Below are positions 1 through 7,911 of a stretch of 32,743 nt of DNA, piece by piece. A program made the translations under genes and the position numbers. Source of the DNA: a bacterium (GTDB lineage Bacteria; Desulfobacterota; Binatia; UBA12015); contig JAUIFY010000029.1 of assembly GCA_030430245.1 (NCBI GenBank), positions 1 through 32,743 on the forward strand, written 5' to 3'. Every line of letters begins with the position of its first letter. Position 1 is the stretch's first letter. The notes below the pieces were generated by a model. The model worked only from the letters and a program-made list of their open reading frames with translations. It did no database searches and was not told the origin of the DNA.

Positions 1-315
1 GAGCCCGACCAGGCCGAAGCGATCCACGTCGAGCGCCCGCGTCAAGTGATCGATGTCCCGCGCGAATTCGACGACCGCGCCGTAGGCGTGCGGCGTCGAC
101 GACCCGATCCCCGGACGCTCGACCGCGACCAGACGAACCCCGCGCTCCCAGCACGCCGCTCGCGTCGCGGGAGCGATCTGGCGACACGCCCCCGGCGTCC
201 CGTGAAACCAGAGAATCGGCTGCCCCCTCGCCGGCCCGAACTCGGCGTAGCCGAGCTTGCGTCCGTCCGGCAGGAGCACGGCTCCTTCGAAACGTGGGGG
301 AGAGAGCGTCGTCAT
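1..315 (-). CDS. alpha/beta hydrolase, N-terminal part (cut by window edge)
   Basis: The first 105 residues of a protein that continues beyond the left edge. It begins MTTLSPPRF and has the usual alpha/beta hydrolase N-terminus: a strand leading into DGRKLGYAEFGP, then the HGTPG oxyanion-hole motif near residue 39, then VERPGIGSS, the segment that precedes the lid and nucleophile region. The nucleophile elbow (GxSxG) and the rest of the catalytic triad would lie in the missing part. The end of the visible sequence (FGLVGL) stops just where the elbow strand begins. Substrate cannot be predicted. The start is the ATG at 315-313. The gene is divergent from the Ppx-type gene, with about 50 bp between them. 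Confidence 0.8.
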   Translation of the reverse strand, partial: MTTLSPPRFEGAVLLPDGRKLGYAEFGPARGQPILWFHGTPGACRQIAPATRAACWERGVRLVAVERPGIGSSTPHAYGAVVEFARDIDHLTRALDVDRFGLVGL

Positions 316-364
316 GATCGCTGCACGGTAGCAGAAGGTCCGTTCGCTCGCTCCGCCTCTCTCG

Positions 365-2014
365 ATGCTCTACGGTGAAGCCGTGGCCGCGATGAAGCCG
401 TACTCGACCGGAGAAACAGGTCCGAACGAGCGCGCGGCCGACGGCGATGCGGGGCACGGGCGGGCCGACACGCTCGCCGCCATCGACATCGGCACCAACT
501 CCATCCATCTCGTGATCGCGCGCGTCGGAGCCGGCCGCAGCTTCGAGACGATGGACCGCGAGAAGGAGATGGTCCGCCTGGGCTCGGGGTCGGGATCGGG
601 CAACATGAAGCGCCTCACCTCCGACGCGATGGACCGTGGCGTCGCGGTCCTCGAGCGCTTTCGACGGCTGGCCGACGCCGTCGATGCCCCCGTCGCCGCC
701 GTGGCCACGAGCGCCGTACGCGAGGCCGAGAACGGGCACGACTTCATCCGGCGTGCGCGCGACGAGGCCGGCGTACAGATCGAGGTCGTCTCCGGGATCG
801 AGGAAGCGCGCCTCATCCGCCTGGGCGTGCTCCAGGCGCTGCCGGTCTACGATCGACACCATCTCGTGGTCGACATCGGAGGCGGGAGCACCGAAATCAT
901 CATCGGTCATCGCGACGAAGATCTCTTCGTCCGCAGCATGCGGCTCGGCGCCGTCCGGATGACCCAGCAGTTCTTCCCGGACGGCCGCGTCTCGCGGGGC
1001 TCGGTTTCACACTGCCGTAAGTTCGTGCGCGCCTCGCTCGCCCCGGTCGGGAGCGATCTCGGCGACCGTACCTTCGAGGTCGCGATCGGAAGCGCCGGGA
1101 CGATCCAGGCGCTCGCAGCCCTCGTAGCGGCGGAGCGGCCCGGTCCGTCCTCGCTCGCGACGCTGAACGGCGTCGAACTGACGCGCGACGACGTCACCTC
1201 CGCCCTGAAGCGCCTGGCGAAGGCGCCGACCGTCGAGGAGCGGCGGCGCATCGAAGGGCTCGACGCGAAGCGTGCCGACATCATCGTGGCCGGTGCGATC
1301 ATCCTCGACGAGGTGATGAACGCGCTCTCGGCCGAGCGCCTCCTGATCTCGGACTACGGCCTCCGCGAGGGCGTCCTCCTCGACGCATACGAGCGGCGAC
1401 ACGGCAGCGCACGGCACCACCTACACGACGTCCGCCAGCGAAGCGTGCGGCGACTCGCCGAGCTCTGCGACGACGACCCGAGGCACTCGGCCGAGGGCGC
1501 GAGACTGGCACTCCTCCTCTTCGACGCGTTGGAGCCGTGGCACGGGATGGACGACGTCGAGCGGGAGCGTCTGGAGGCAGCCGCCCTCCTCTCGAACGTC
1601 GGACTCGTGATCTCCCACACCCAGCACCATCACCATACGTACTACGTGATCCGTCACTCCGAGCACCTCGTCGGCTTCACGAACCACGAGATCGAGATCA
1701 TCGCACTCGTCGCGCGGTATCACCGAAAGAGCGCGCCACGCTCCAAGCATCCCGAGTTCGCCGCACTCGGAAAGACCGACCGACAAGAGGTACGCGCGCT
1801 CGCCGCGATCCTGCGGGTCGCCGTGGGGCTGAACCGCCCCCGGAGCGTGCGCGTCGACGACATCACCTGCACGAAGGACGATGGGAAGCTCGTCGTCCAC
1901 GTGAACGCGTCGGACGGCGAGGACCTCTCGCTCGGTCTCTACACGGCCGGCGAACGCAAGGACCTGCTCGAAGCCGTCCTCGACCTACCGATCGAGATCG
2001 TGGCCGGAGACTGA
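365..2014 (+). CDS. ppx: Ppx/GppA-family phosphatase (exopolyphosphatase type)
   Basis: 549 residues. This family hydrolyses inorganic polyphosphate from the chain end and/or converts pppGpp to ppGpp, in the cytoplasm. The actin-like ASKHA fold is clear: phosphate-1 motif DIGTNS at residues 41-46, the SAVREAENG region, SGIEEARLI, the phosphate-2 motif DIGGGSTEI near 168-176, and the adenosine-type loop GSAGTIQAL near 240. The C-terminal third is the HD-like domain of long Ppx proteins (HH..D and H-rich segments near 352 and 420-440), so the length matches E. coli Ppx (about 510) plus an N-terminal extension of some 35 residues. An in-frame ATG at 392 is an alternative start; neither has a strong ribosome binding site. 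Ppx versus GppA activity cannot be decided from sequence alone. Confidence 0.88.
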   Translation: MLYGEAVAAMKPYSTGETGPNERAADGDAGHGRADTLAAIDIGTNSIHLVIARVGAGRSFETMDREKEMVRLGSGSGSGNMKRLTSDAMDRGVAVLERFRRLADAVDAPVAAVATSAVREAENGHDFIRRARDEAGVQIEVVSGIEEARLIRLGVLQALPVYDRHHLVVDIGGGSTEIIIGHRDEDLFVRSMRLGAVRMTQQFFPDGRVSRGSVSHCRKFVRASLAPVGSDLGDRTFEVAIGSAGTIQALAALVAAERPGPSSLATLNGVELTRDDVTSALKRLAKAPTVEERRRIEGLDAKRADIIVAGAIILDEVMNALSAERLLISDYGLREGVLLDAYERRHGSARHHLHDVRQRSVRRLAELCDDDPRHSAEGARLALLLFDALEPWHGMDDVERERLEAAALLSNVGLVISHTQHHHHTYYVIRHSEHLVGFTNHEIEIIALVARYHRKSAPRSKHPEFAALGKTDRQEVRALAAILRVAVGLNRPRSVRVDDITCTKDDGKLVVHVNASDGEDLSLGLYTAGERKDLLEAVLDLPIEIVAGD

Positions 2015-2071
2015 CGACCGCACGACCTACTTCACCGGGTCGTTCGCCATGTTCTCCCGGGCCGTGGCGGC

Positions 2072-2099
2072 CGGTCGGTCGACTCCGCGCGGCCGACCG
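2072..2099 (+). terminator. candidate hairpin terminator after ppx
   Basis: An inverted repeat in the 100-bp gap after the Ppx stop codon. CGGTCGGTC at 2072-2080 pairs with GGCCGACCG at 2091-2099 (nine pairs, one G-U). No T-run follows, so it could equally be an RNA structure or operator just 15 bp before the TonB-receptor start. Confidence 0.3.
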
Positions 2100-2114
2100 T
2101 GATAGTCAGCCCGA

Positions 2115-4565
2115 ATGCGCATCGCCGATCGTTCTCGGGCCTGGATCGGAATCGGACTTCTGCTCGTCGCGAACGCGGCGGACGCCCAGCCGCCGCCCGC
2201 CGGCGGCGCCGAGTACGTTCGCGACATCGAGACGCAGAGCGACGTCGGAGGGCCGGAGGAGGAAGTGGACGCCGGCCCCGCGCAGGCCCGCGCGATCGAG
2301 TCCGGCGAAGACGTCGGGCTCTCCCGCCGCGAGCGAACGCGTGTGGAGGAGATCGTCGTACGAGCGCGAAGGCGCGACGAGCTTCTCGAGGACACCCCCG
2401 TGTCCGTCACCGCGCTCTCGGAGAACACCCTACGCGAAGCCGGCGTCGTCCGCCTCGATCAGATCCAGGAGCTCGTGCCGAACATGCAGTTCCTGACGTC
2501 GAACCACGGACAGGGCGCCCAGGTCCGAATCCGCGGCATCGGCACCTCGACCTCGGAGATCGCATTCGATCCGGGTGTCGGGATCTACATCGACGGCGTC
2601 TTCCTCCCCCGCGCGCTGGGTTCGATCATCGACACGGTCGACGTCGCCCAAGTGGAGGTCCTGCGAGGACCGCAGGGCACCCTCTTCGGCAAGAACACGG
2701 TCGGCGGTGCGATCAACGTGACGACCGTGAAGGCTCGTCCGGAATTCGAGGGCTTCGCCATGGTGCGCCCGGGCAGCTTCGGCACGCTCGACACCCGCGT
2801 CATGCTGAATCTGCCGGTCGAGATCGGCTGGCTGAAAGACCGGCTCTTCTCCCGCCTCGCCTTCGCGTCGCGCAAGTTCGACGGCTACGTGCGCAACACC
2901 ACCATCGGACAGGACCTCTCCAACACGAACTCCCTCGCCTTCCTGGGGAGCCTGCGCTTCCTTCCGATCGACGATGTGTCGATCGACGTGTCGGGCACCT
3001 GGTCGCAGGACCAGAACGCGGGACTCGGCCCGCAGTGCCAGGTGTCGAACCCGGACGCGCCTCTCGTGAACATCTACCCGGGCTATCTCGATGCCTGCCG
3101 TCGTGCGGAGTACTTCGAGTTCGCGGGCAACACGAACCAGCTCTCCGAGGTCACGAGCTACGGAACGTGGGGGACGATCCAGTGGGACGTGGGCGACGTC
3201 GGCCCGCTCGAGTCGCTCGAGGCGAAATCGATCACCTCCTGGCGCGAGCAGACGTCGCGGCTCCGTCTCGAGTTGGACGGTACGATCTTCCCGGCCGTGC
3301 AGACGTCCAGCGTCGGAGGCCCGAGCCCCCTGGACGGGCCACCGGGGTTTCAACAGCAGATCAGCCAAGAGGTCCAGATCGGAGGCGACGCGCTCGACGG
3401 GACGCTGCACTACGTCGCCGGCTTCTTCGTCCTGTGGGAGAACGGGCTCGACAGTCGCACCGTCTCCTCCGGCCTCGGCGTGCTGAACTTCGTGCGGAAC
3501 AACCAGAACAACATCGACAACTGGACGTGGGCACCGTTCGCCCAGGCGACGTGGGACCCGTTCGATTGGATGAGTCTCACCGGCGGCCTGCGCTACACTG
3601 AAGACAAGAAGGGCGCGGCCGTTACCGTGACCGACCCGCTCAACCCGGAGATCCCGCCCTCACTCGACACCTCGGCGAGCAAGATCTTCACCTCCTGGAC
3701 CCCGATGGGCTCGATCGCGCTGCGCGCGCCCGAGGACTGGCTCGACGAGCTCTCTCTCGATCACCTGATGGGCTACTTCACCTACGCGCGCGGCTTCAAG
3801 GGCGGCGGCTTCAACGCGATCCTGAACCCCCAGGCGAACACTCTCGATCCGTTCGGCCCGGAGACGCTCGACTCCTTCGAGATCGGGTTCAAGACCATCG
3901 CGTGGGACCAGCGCATCACCTTCAACACGTCCTTCTTCCTCGGCAAGTACGACGACATCCAGGTGACCTCGGTTCAGGACGTGACGATGGAGGGCGACGA
4001 CACGCCCAACCTCGTGCAGCTCACACAGAACGCCGCGAAGGCGACGACCCGTGGGGCGGAGCTGGAGCTGATCGCGCTGCCGACGAGCGGGCTCCAGATC
4101 AACGGATCGGTCGGCCTGCTCCACACCCGATACGACTCGTTTCCCAACGCAGTCGACGACGTGACCGGCGAAACGATCGATCGCGCGGGTCAGACGTTCC
4201 GCGCATCCCCCGAGCTCCAGACGCACCTCTCCGCGCAGTACTCGTTCGAGGTCGACGTCGGCGGGCCGACCTGGCTGAACGGATGGCTGACCCCGCGACT
4301 CGACTGGTACTATCAGAGCTTCATGCACTTCGAGGGCGTCGAGGTCGATGCCACGAACCAGGGCGGATACAACCTCCTGCACGGCCGGCTCAGCTACGAC
4401 TTCCTCGACGATCGCGCACAGGTCGCACTGTGGGCGAAGAACCTCACCGACCAGCGCTACCTGCGATTCGGCCTGACGTCGGTCGTCTCGTCGTGGGGTG
4501 TCGGCCTCCCGTACATGGCTGCGCCGCGGACCTTCGGCGGAGAGATCTCCTACCGATTCGGATGA
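2115..4565 (+). CDS. TonB-dependent outer-membrane receptor
   Basis: 816 residues. TonB-dependent receptors carry scarce or large substrates (siderophores, vitamins, glycans, lipophilic compounds) across the outer membrane using TonB/ExbBD energy. A signal peptide spans about residues 1-24 (hydrophobic GIGLLLVANAA, then ADA-Q). EEIVVRARRR at about 77-87 is a TonB-box-like start of the plug. The plug shows DTPVSVTALS, VPNMQF, RIRGIGTS, a YIDGVFLPR segment and the hallmark VEVLRGPQGTLFGKNTVGGAINV. A 22-strand barrel region follows and ends NLTDQRYLRFG...GEISYRFG. There is no N-terminal signalling domain and no sigma/anti-sigma pair nearby. The receptor resembles the proteobacterial type that often sits beside catabolic genes, and two PhyH dioxygenases follow here. 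The substrate is unknown. Confidence 0.93.
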   Translation: MRIADRSRAWIGIGLLLVANAADAQPPPAGGAEYVRDIETQSDVGGPEEEVDAGPAQARAIESGEDVGLSRRERTRVEEIVVRARRRDELLEDTPVSVTALSENTLREAGVVRLDQIQELVPNMQFLTSNHGQGAQVRIRGIGTSTSEIAFDPGVGIYIDGVFLPRALGSIIDTVDVAQVEVLRGPQGTLFGKNTVGGAINVTTVKARPEFEGFAMVRPGSFGTLDTRVMLNLPVEIGWLKDRLFSRLAFASRKFDGYVRNTTIGQDLSNTNSLAFLGSLRFLPIDDVSIDVSGTWSQDQNAGLGPQCQVSNPDAPLVNIYPGYLDACRRAEYFEFAGNTNQLSEVTSYGTWGTIQWDVGDVGPLESLEAKSITSWREQTSRLRLELDGTIFPAVQTSSVGGPSPLDGPPGFQQQISQEVQIGGDALDGTLHYVAGFFVLWENGLDSRTVSSGLGVLNFVRNNQNNIDNWTWAPFAQATWDPFDWMSLTGGLRYTEDKKGAAVTVTDPLNPEIPPSLDTSASKIFTSWTPMGSIALRAPEDWLDELSLDHLMGYFTYARGFKGGGFNAILNPQANTLDPFGPETLDSFEIGFKTIAWDQRITFNTSFFLGKYDDIQVTSVQDVTMEGDDTPNLVQLTQNAAKATTRGAELELIALPTSGLQINGSVGLLHTRYDSFPNAVDDVTGETIDRAGQTFRASPELQTHLSAQYSFEVDVGGPTWLNGWLTPRLDWYYQSFMHFEGVEVDATNQGGYNLLHGRLSYDFLDDRAQVALWAKNLTDQRYLRFGLTSVVSSWGVGLPYMAAPRTFGGEISYRFG

Positions 4566-4646
4566 TCCCGCCGAGCGGTCGGCCGTCCGTCGAGCCAGCG
4601 GGTGCGGGACTCGTCTCGGTTCATGAAAGCCCCTGGCGCGTCGCTC

Positions 4647-5468
4647 TCAGCCGTCCGCGTTCTCCCACAGGATCGGGTTGAGGCGAGAGGCGGCCGGCGT
4701 GCCGGGCTCGCAGCCGGGGAGCCACGTGTCGCGATCGAAGCGGCGGTTGGGGTGGTCGAGCGCGCCGACGAGGGCGCCGTCGGCGAAGTAGATCACCGTC
4801 ATCACCTCCCGCGTGACGTCCGTGGTGTTGGGCGGCGCGGAGTGCAAGGTCCAACCGGCGTGGAAGGTCGCGTCGCCGGCGACGAAGGGGCCGTGCGACG
4901 CCACCGAGAGATCGCGCTCCGCGACCAGACGATCGAACTCGCGCTGGGACTCGTCGCCGATCGGGAAGTCTCCCAGGCTGCCCAGCCGGTGCGATCCCGA
5001 GGCGAACCGCATCGGGCCCATCTCGTCCGAACAATCGACGAGAGGCATCCACATCGTGATCGTGTTCGAGGTCTCGAGAGGCCAGTAGAATTGGTCCTGG
5101 TGCCACGGGGTGAATCCCCCACCGGCCTCCTTGAAGAGCGCCTGGTCGTGGTAGAGGCGGACGCGATCGACCCCCATGAGCTCCGCCGCGACACGCGCGA
5201 AGCGCTCGGCAAAGACGAACGCGCGGGCCTCGTCCCGATGTCTCCACAGGTTGAACATCTGGACGAACGCGCGACCGTACGTGTCACGTGCCTCCAGGGG
5301 CCGATCGTCGTATCGGCCCTTCGTCCCCGCGTCGACCAACGCCGGGCGGTAGGCCGCCACCTCCTGCGCTGAGGCCAATCTTCGCACGACCACGTGGCCG
5401 TCGCGGCGGAAGCTCCCGATCGTTTCCGCGTCGAGCACGTAGGGTCGGGAGAGCTCGGGCAAGGACAT
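4647..5468 (-). CDS. phytanoyl-CoA dioxygenase (PhyH) family protein, minus-strand member
   Basis: 273 residues from the ATG at 5468. PhyH proteins are Fe(II)/2-oxoglutarate oxygenases that hydroxylate lipid-like or other small molecules. The metal triad is complete: H123 and D125 in WHQDQFYW and H209 in TLHSAPPN, with R220 placed eleven residues later to bind 2-oxoglutarate. MGPMRFASGSH (residues 150-160) is the usual strand and loop before the distal half. The open frame runs 141 codons further upstream but that part overlaps the divergent PhyH gene and looks non-coding, so the MSLPEL start is preferred. Transcribed divergently from the second PhyH gene. Substrate cannot be named; the two enzymes are only distantly alike, so they probably act on different compounds or steps. 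Confidence 0.9.
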   Translation of the reverse strand: MSLPELSRPYVLDAETIGSFRRDGHVVVRRLASAQEVAAYRPALVDAGTKGRYDDRPLEARDTYGRAFVQMFNLWRHRDEARAFVFAERFARVAAELMGVDRVRLYHDQALFKEAGGGFTPWHQDQFYWPLETSNTITMWMPLVDCSDEMGPMRFASGSHRLGSLGDFPIGDESQREFDRLVAERDLSVASHGPFVAGDATFHAGWTLHSAPPNTTDVTREVMTVIYFADGALVGALDHPNRRFDRDTWLPGCEPGTPAASRLNPILWENADG

Positions 5469-5498
5469 GCGTTCTTCTTGCCCTTCGTCGCGGCGATC

Positions 5499-5551
5499 GT
5501 CCAGTCGGTACTGTCCGTCTTTCCCTGAGTAGGACAGTGCCGTCCAGTCGG
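5499..5551. promoter_or_regulatory. composite repeat operator between divergent PhyH genes
   Basis: The 135-bp divergent promoter region contains GTCCAGTCGG twice in direct orientation (5499-5508 and 5542-5551). Between them is a nearly perfect inverted repeat: GGTACTGTCC at 5507-5516 and GGACAGTGCC at 5532-5541, one mismatch, 15-bp spacer. A further CAGT-N4-ACTG dyad lies at 5502-5513. The array is 30 bp from one start codon and 52 bp from the other, a natural place for a regulator controlling both genes. No regulator gene is adjacent. Confidence 0.45.
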
Positions 5552-5603
5552 CGCGGCTTGTGGGGCCGCGGATCTCGGTGATACGGCCAGACGAGTGGGC
5601 GCG

Positions 5604-6380
5604 ATGCACGAGGAGCAGAGAACGTCGTGGGAGCGCGACGGGTACTTCATCCTCCGCGGGTTCGTTTCGCGTACCGTGTGCGAGGAGCAACGGGAGCACG
5701 CGGTCGGGCTCGCTCGACGCGACGCCGCGGGCGAGCGCATCTCGCCCGCCTACGTCCTGAAGGAGCCTCGGCTCGAGTCCCCCGATCGCGCGCCGGAGGA
5801 TCAGGTCTCGAAGATCTTTCGCCTCCACCGTCAAGAGGAGGTGTTCCGGACCTTCAGCCGCGACCCGCGCCTCCTGGCGACGGTCGCGCATGTTCTCGGG
5901 CCCGACGTCGACTGCTTCCTGTCACAGTTCATCTTCAAGCACCGGGGCTCGCTCGGGCAGCCGTGGCACCAGGACTCGTGGTACTTCCCGTTCGACCGCC
6001 ATCCGCAAATCGGCGCCTGGCTCGCGATCACCGAAGCGACGATGGAGAACGGTCCGCTCTGGGTCCTTCCAGGCTCGCACGCCGAGCCCGTCCATGACGT
6101 GATTCCGGACCGTCGAGAGGGCGCGAACCTGGGCTACGTCGAGATCGTCGACCACGACATGAGCGGCGCGGTGCCGGTCCTGATGCAGCCGGGAGACCTC
6201 CTCGTGTTCCACAGCCATCTCATGCACAAGTCCACGGACCACGAGGCCGGCGCGGTGCGGGCGGCCATGGTGTTCCACTACACCGAGGGCGGAACCATCG
6301 ACCACACGAAGGAGAAGTGGGGCTTCGACAGCCCGAACAACGACTTCGTGCCCGTCCTCCGCGCCGGGCGTTCGGCCTGA
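5604..6380 (+). CDS. phytanoyl-CoA dioxygenase (PhyH) family protein, plus-strand member
   Basis: 258 residues from the ATG at 5604; an in-frame GTG at 5595 would add three. Fe(II)/2-oxoglutarate-dependent oxygenase. The triad is H122 and D124 in WHQDSWYFP and H208 in HLMHKSTDH, with R219 eleven residues on as the 2-oxoglutarate anchor. ENGPLWVLPGSH and PGDLLVFHSHLMH are the standard family blocks. The N-terminal WERDGYFILRGFVS segment is also typical. Divergent from another PhyH gene with a shared repeat-rich promoter, suggesting joint control. The conserved QPGD and WV.PGSH blocks place it with bacterial small-molecule PhyH enzymes. Substrate unknown. Confidence 0.9.
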   Translation: MHEEQRTSWERDGYFILRGFVSRTVCEEQREHAVGLARRDAAGERISPAYVLKEPRLESPDRAPEDQVSKIFRLHRQEEVFRTFSRDPRLLATVAHVLGPDVDCFLSQFIFKHRGSLGQPWHQDSWYFPFDRHPQIGAWLAITEATMENGPLWVLPGSHAEPVHDVIPDRREGANLGYVEIVDHDMSGAVPVLMQPGDLLVFHSHLMHKSTDHEAGAVRAAMVFHYTEGGTIDHTKEKWGFDSPNNDFVPVLRAGRSA

Positions 6381-6409
6381 GCGGCCGCCCGACGCGGAGC
6401 CGGGCCCAC

Positions 6410-7765
6410 CTAGGTCCCGACCTGAACGTCGATGGTGCACGTCGACGGAAGGACTCCGCCGAGGAGGTCCGCGACCGTCTCGTCGCAGGTGAAGTCGGAC
6501 GCCTGCGGCAGGAACCCACCGTCGCAGTCGAACTCGATCGACGCGAAGTCCCCGCTCGGGATCGGTCCGGGAATGGCCGTCAAGCCGATGCTCACGTTCT
6601 CCGGTGGACTTCCGTCGTTGTCCGCGACCAGGAACACCCCGAACACGCCCGTGAGGTTGGCCACGCGCGACTGAGCGGCCGAACCGGTACCCGGGATCGA
6701 GATGGTGCTCGGGTAGTCGATCGCGGTCGTGACGCCGACCGCATTGCCAGAAAAATCGACGGTCGCGGTCACCAGGGCCGTGTTGCACGCGCCCCCCTGC
6801 GGCGTCGGGCTCGGGCTGGGCGACGGGCTCGGCGTCGGACTCGGCGAAGGACTCGGGCTCGGCGTCGGGCTCGGGCTCGGTGACGGCGACGGGCTCGGGC
6901 TCGCCGTGGGGGTCGGAGTGGCCGTCGGCGTGGGGCTGGACGTCGGGCTCGGCGAAGGGCTCGGAGCCGGCGTCGGGCTCGGTGTAGGGGTGGGTGTCGC
7001 GGTCGGAGTCGGAGTCGGGCTGGGGGTCGGTGAAGGACTCGGGGTCGGGGTCCCCGCCGGCGTCGCCGTCGGCACCGGGGTCGGCGTCGAGCTCGGCGCG
7101 GGGGTCGGAGTGGCCGTCGTCTCGCAACCGGGCCCGGTCTCGCCTGCAAGGCAGACGTCGTCGCCGCCCTTCCCCCGGAGATCGTCGATGCCGTCGCCCC
7201 CATCGAGGACGTCGGGGCCGCCGCCACCGCGCAGCCGATCGTTGTCCGGCCCCCCGAAGAGCACGTCCGCGCCGTTGCTCGCGGTCAGGCGATCCTCGCC
7301 CGGGCCACCCTCGAGTACGTCATCGCCGCTGCCGCCCGCGAGGCGGTCGTCATCCTCGCCGCCGCGCAGCAGATCGTCACCGGACCGTCCGCGCAGCCGG
7401 TCGTTCCCGGGGCCGCCTTCGAGCGTGTCGTTCCCCGCGCCTCCGGAGAGGAAGTCGTCTCCCTCGCCGCCACAGAGGATGTCGTCGCCGCCGCGGCCTC
7501 GCAGGCGATCGTTCCCACCGTTGCCGCACAGGATGTCGTCGCCGGGCGTCCCGTTCAGGCGGTCGCGCCCGGGACCACCCTGGATCGCAGCCGGATCGAG
7601 ACACGCGATCGCACAGACCTCGGTGGCCGCGGCCGATGCGGTCTCGGCGTCGTCGCCGCCGCGCGCGAAGGTCGTCGCGAGCACGAGGACGAACACCGCG
7701 GCGCTCGCGCCGGCGAGGAGACGTCGGACGTTGCTCGAGGGACGTCGGTTCGAGTTGCTGGACAC
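6410..7765 (-). CDS. secreted RTX-repeat protein with Thr/Pro/Ser linker and cohesin-like C-terminal domain
   Basis: 451 residues in four parts. Residues 1-35 are a long N-terminal export signal (RR-rich, then [19 protein letters not shown]). Residues about 62-205 are glycine/aspartate nonapeptide RTX repeats (GGxGxDxLx), which form a calcium-binding beta-roll in this family. Residues 215-323 are a low-complexity TP/SP linker. Residues 327-451 form a globular domain with the block [15 protein letters not shown]. That domain recurs almost motif for motif in the protein at 28466-30001. Cysteines occur inside and around the RTX region (51, 55, 80, 98, 205, 214), which is unusual for RTX proteins secreted by type I systems and fits Sec export with disulfide formation. 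Likely an extracellular or surface protein; function unknown. Convergent with the PhyH gene (29-bp gap). Confidence 0.85.
   Translation of the reverse strand: MSSNSNRRPSSNVRRLLAGASAAVFVLVLATTFARGGDDAETASAAATEVCAIACLDPAAIQGGPGRDRLNGTPGDDILCGNGGNDRLRGRGGDDILCGGEGDDFLSGGAGNDTLEGGPGNDRLRGRSGDDLLRGGEDDDRLAGGSGDDVLEGGPGEDRLTASNGADVLFGGPDNDRLRGGGGPDVLDGGDGIDDLRGKGGDDVCLAGETGPGCETTATPTPAPSSTPTPVPTATPAGTPTPSPSPTPSPTPTPTATPTPTPSPTPAPSPSPSPTSSPTPTATPTPTASPSPSPSPSPSPTPSPSPSPSPTPSPSPSPSPTPQGGACNTALVTATVDFSGNAVGVTTAIDYPSTISIPGTGSAAQSRVANLTGVFGVFLVADNDGSPPENVSIGLTAIPGPIPSGDFASIEFDCDGGFLPQASDFTCDETVADLLGGVLPSTCTIDVQVGT
6797..7123 (-). repeat. low-complexity Thr/Pro/Ser-coding repeat
   Basis: About 330 bp of tandem six-base-like units (on the plus strand read as variants of ggcgtc and ggctcg) encoding TPTP and SPSP runs, residues 215-323 of the RTX protein. 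Such tracts can slip during replication, so linker length may vary between strains. The opposite strand stays open across the tract and would give a Gly/Val/Leu-rich sequence, which is an artefact of the repeat. Confidence 0.85.
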
Positions 7766-7846
7766 ACGGCTCTCCCCCGCCGCGCCACGGCCGACACGGC
7801 ACCATGCGGCGGAGAAGAAGGTCTAGCGAGCGGGCGATGCGCGACG

Positions 7847-7873
7847 GTCAACGCGACGTGAACGATTCGTGAC
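7847..7873 (-). promoter_or_regulatory. tandem 11-bp repeat site upstream of the RTX gene (site A)
   Basis: Read along the transcribed minus strand: GTCAC (7873-7869), TTCAC (7862-7858) and TTGAC (7851-7847), each starting exactly 11 bp after the last. The last half-site is 81 bp before the RTX start codon. Tandem half-sites repeating once per helical turn are how PhoB/PhoP/OmpR-type winged-helix regulators bind; actinobacterial PHO boxes use GTTCACC units. Matching sites lie at 28185-28200 and 30489-30515. No response regulator is in the window. Confidence 0.45.
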
Positions 7874-7911
7874 ACGATGCGGAGCGAGACCGAGTCGGGA
7901 ATCACACGAGC

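Noticed and set aside
2031..2047. Possible fourth TTCAC repeat site before the TonB receptor
   Set aside because: TTCAC and TTCGC are 12 bp apart rather than 11, and the second half-site is changed. Not counted.
2099..3601. 500-codon open frame on the plus strand in another frame inside the TonB-receptor gene
   Set aside because: An Arg/Pro-rich shadow of the receptor frame, which has all family motifs.
6729..7826. Plus-strand open frame giving a Gly/Leu/Val-rich repeat protein
   Set aside because: It is the reverse strand of the Thr/Pro/Ser linker and RTX repeats. The minus-strand reading has a signal peptide and a recognisable RTX pattern.
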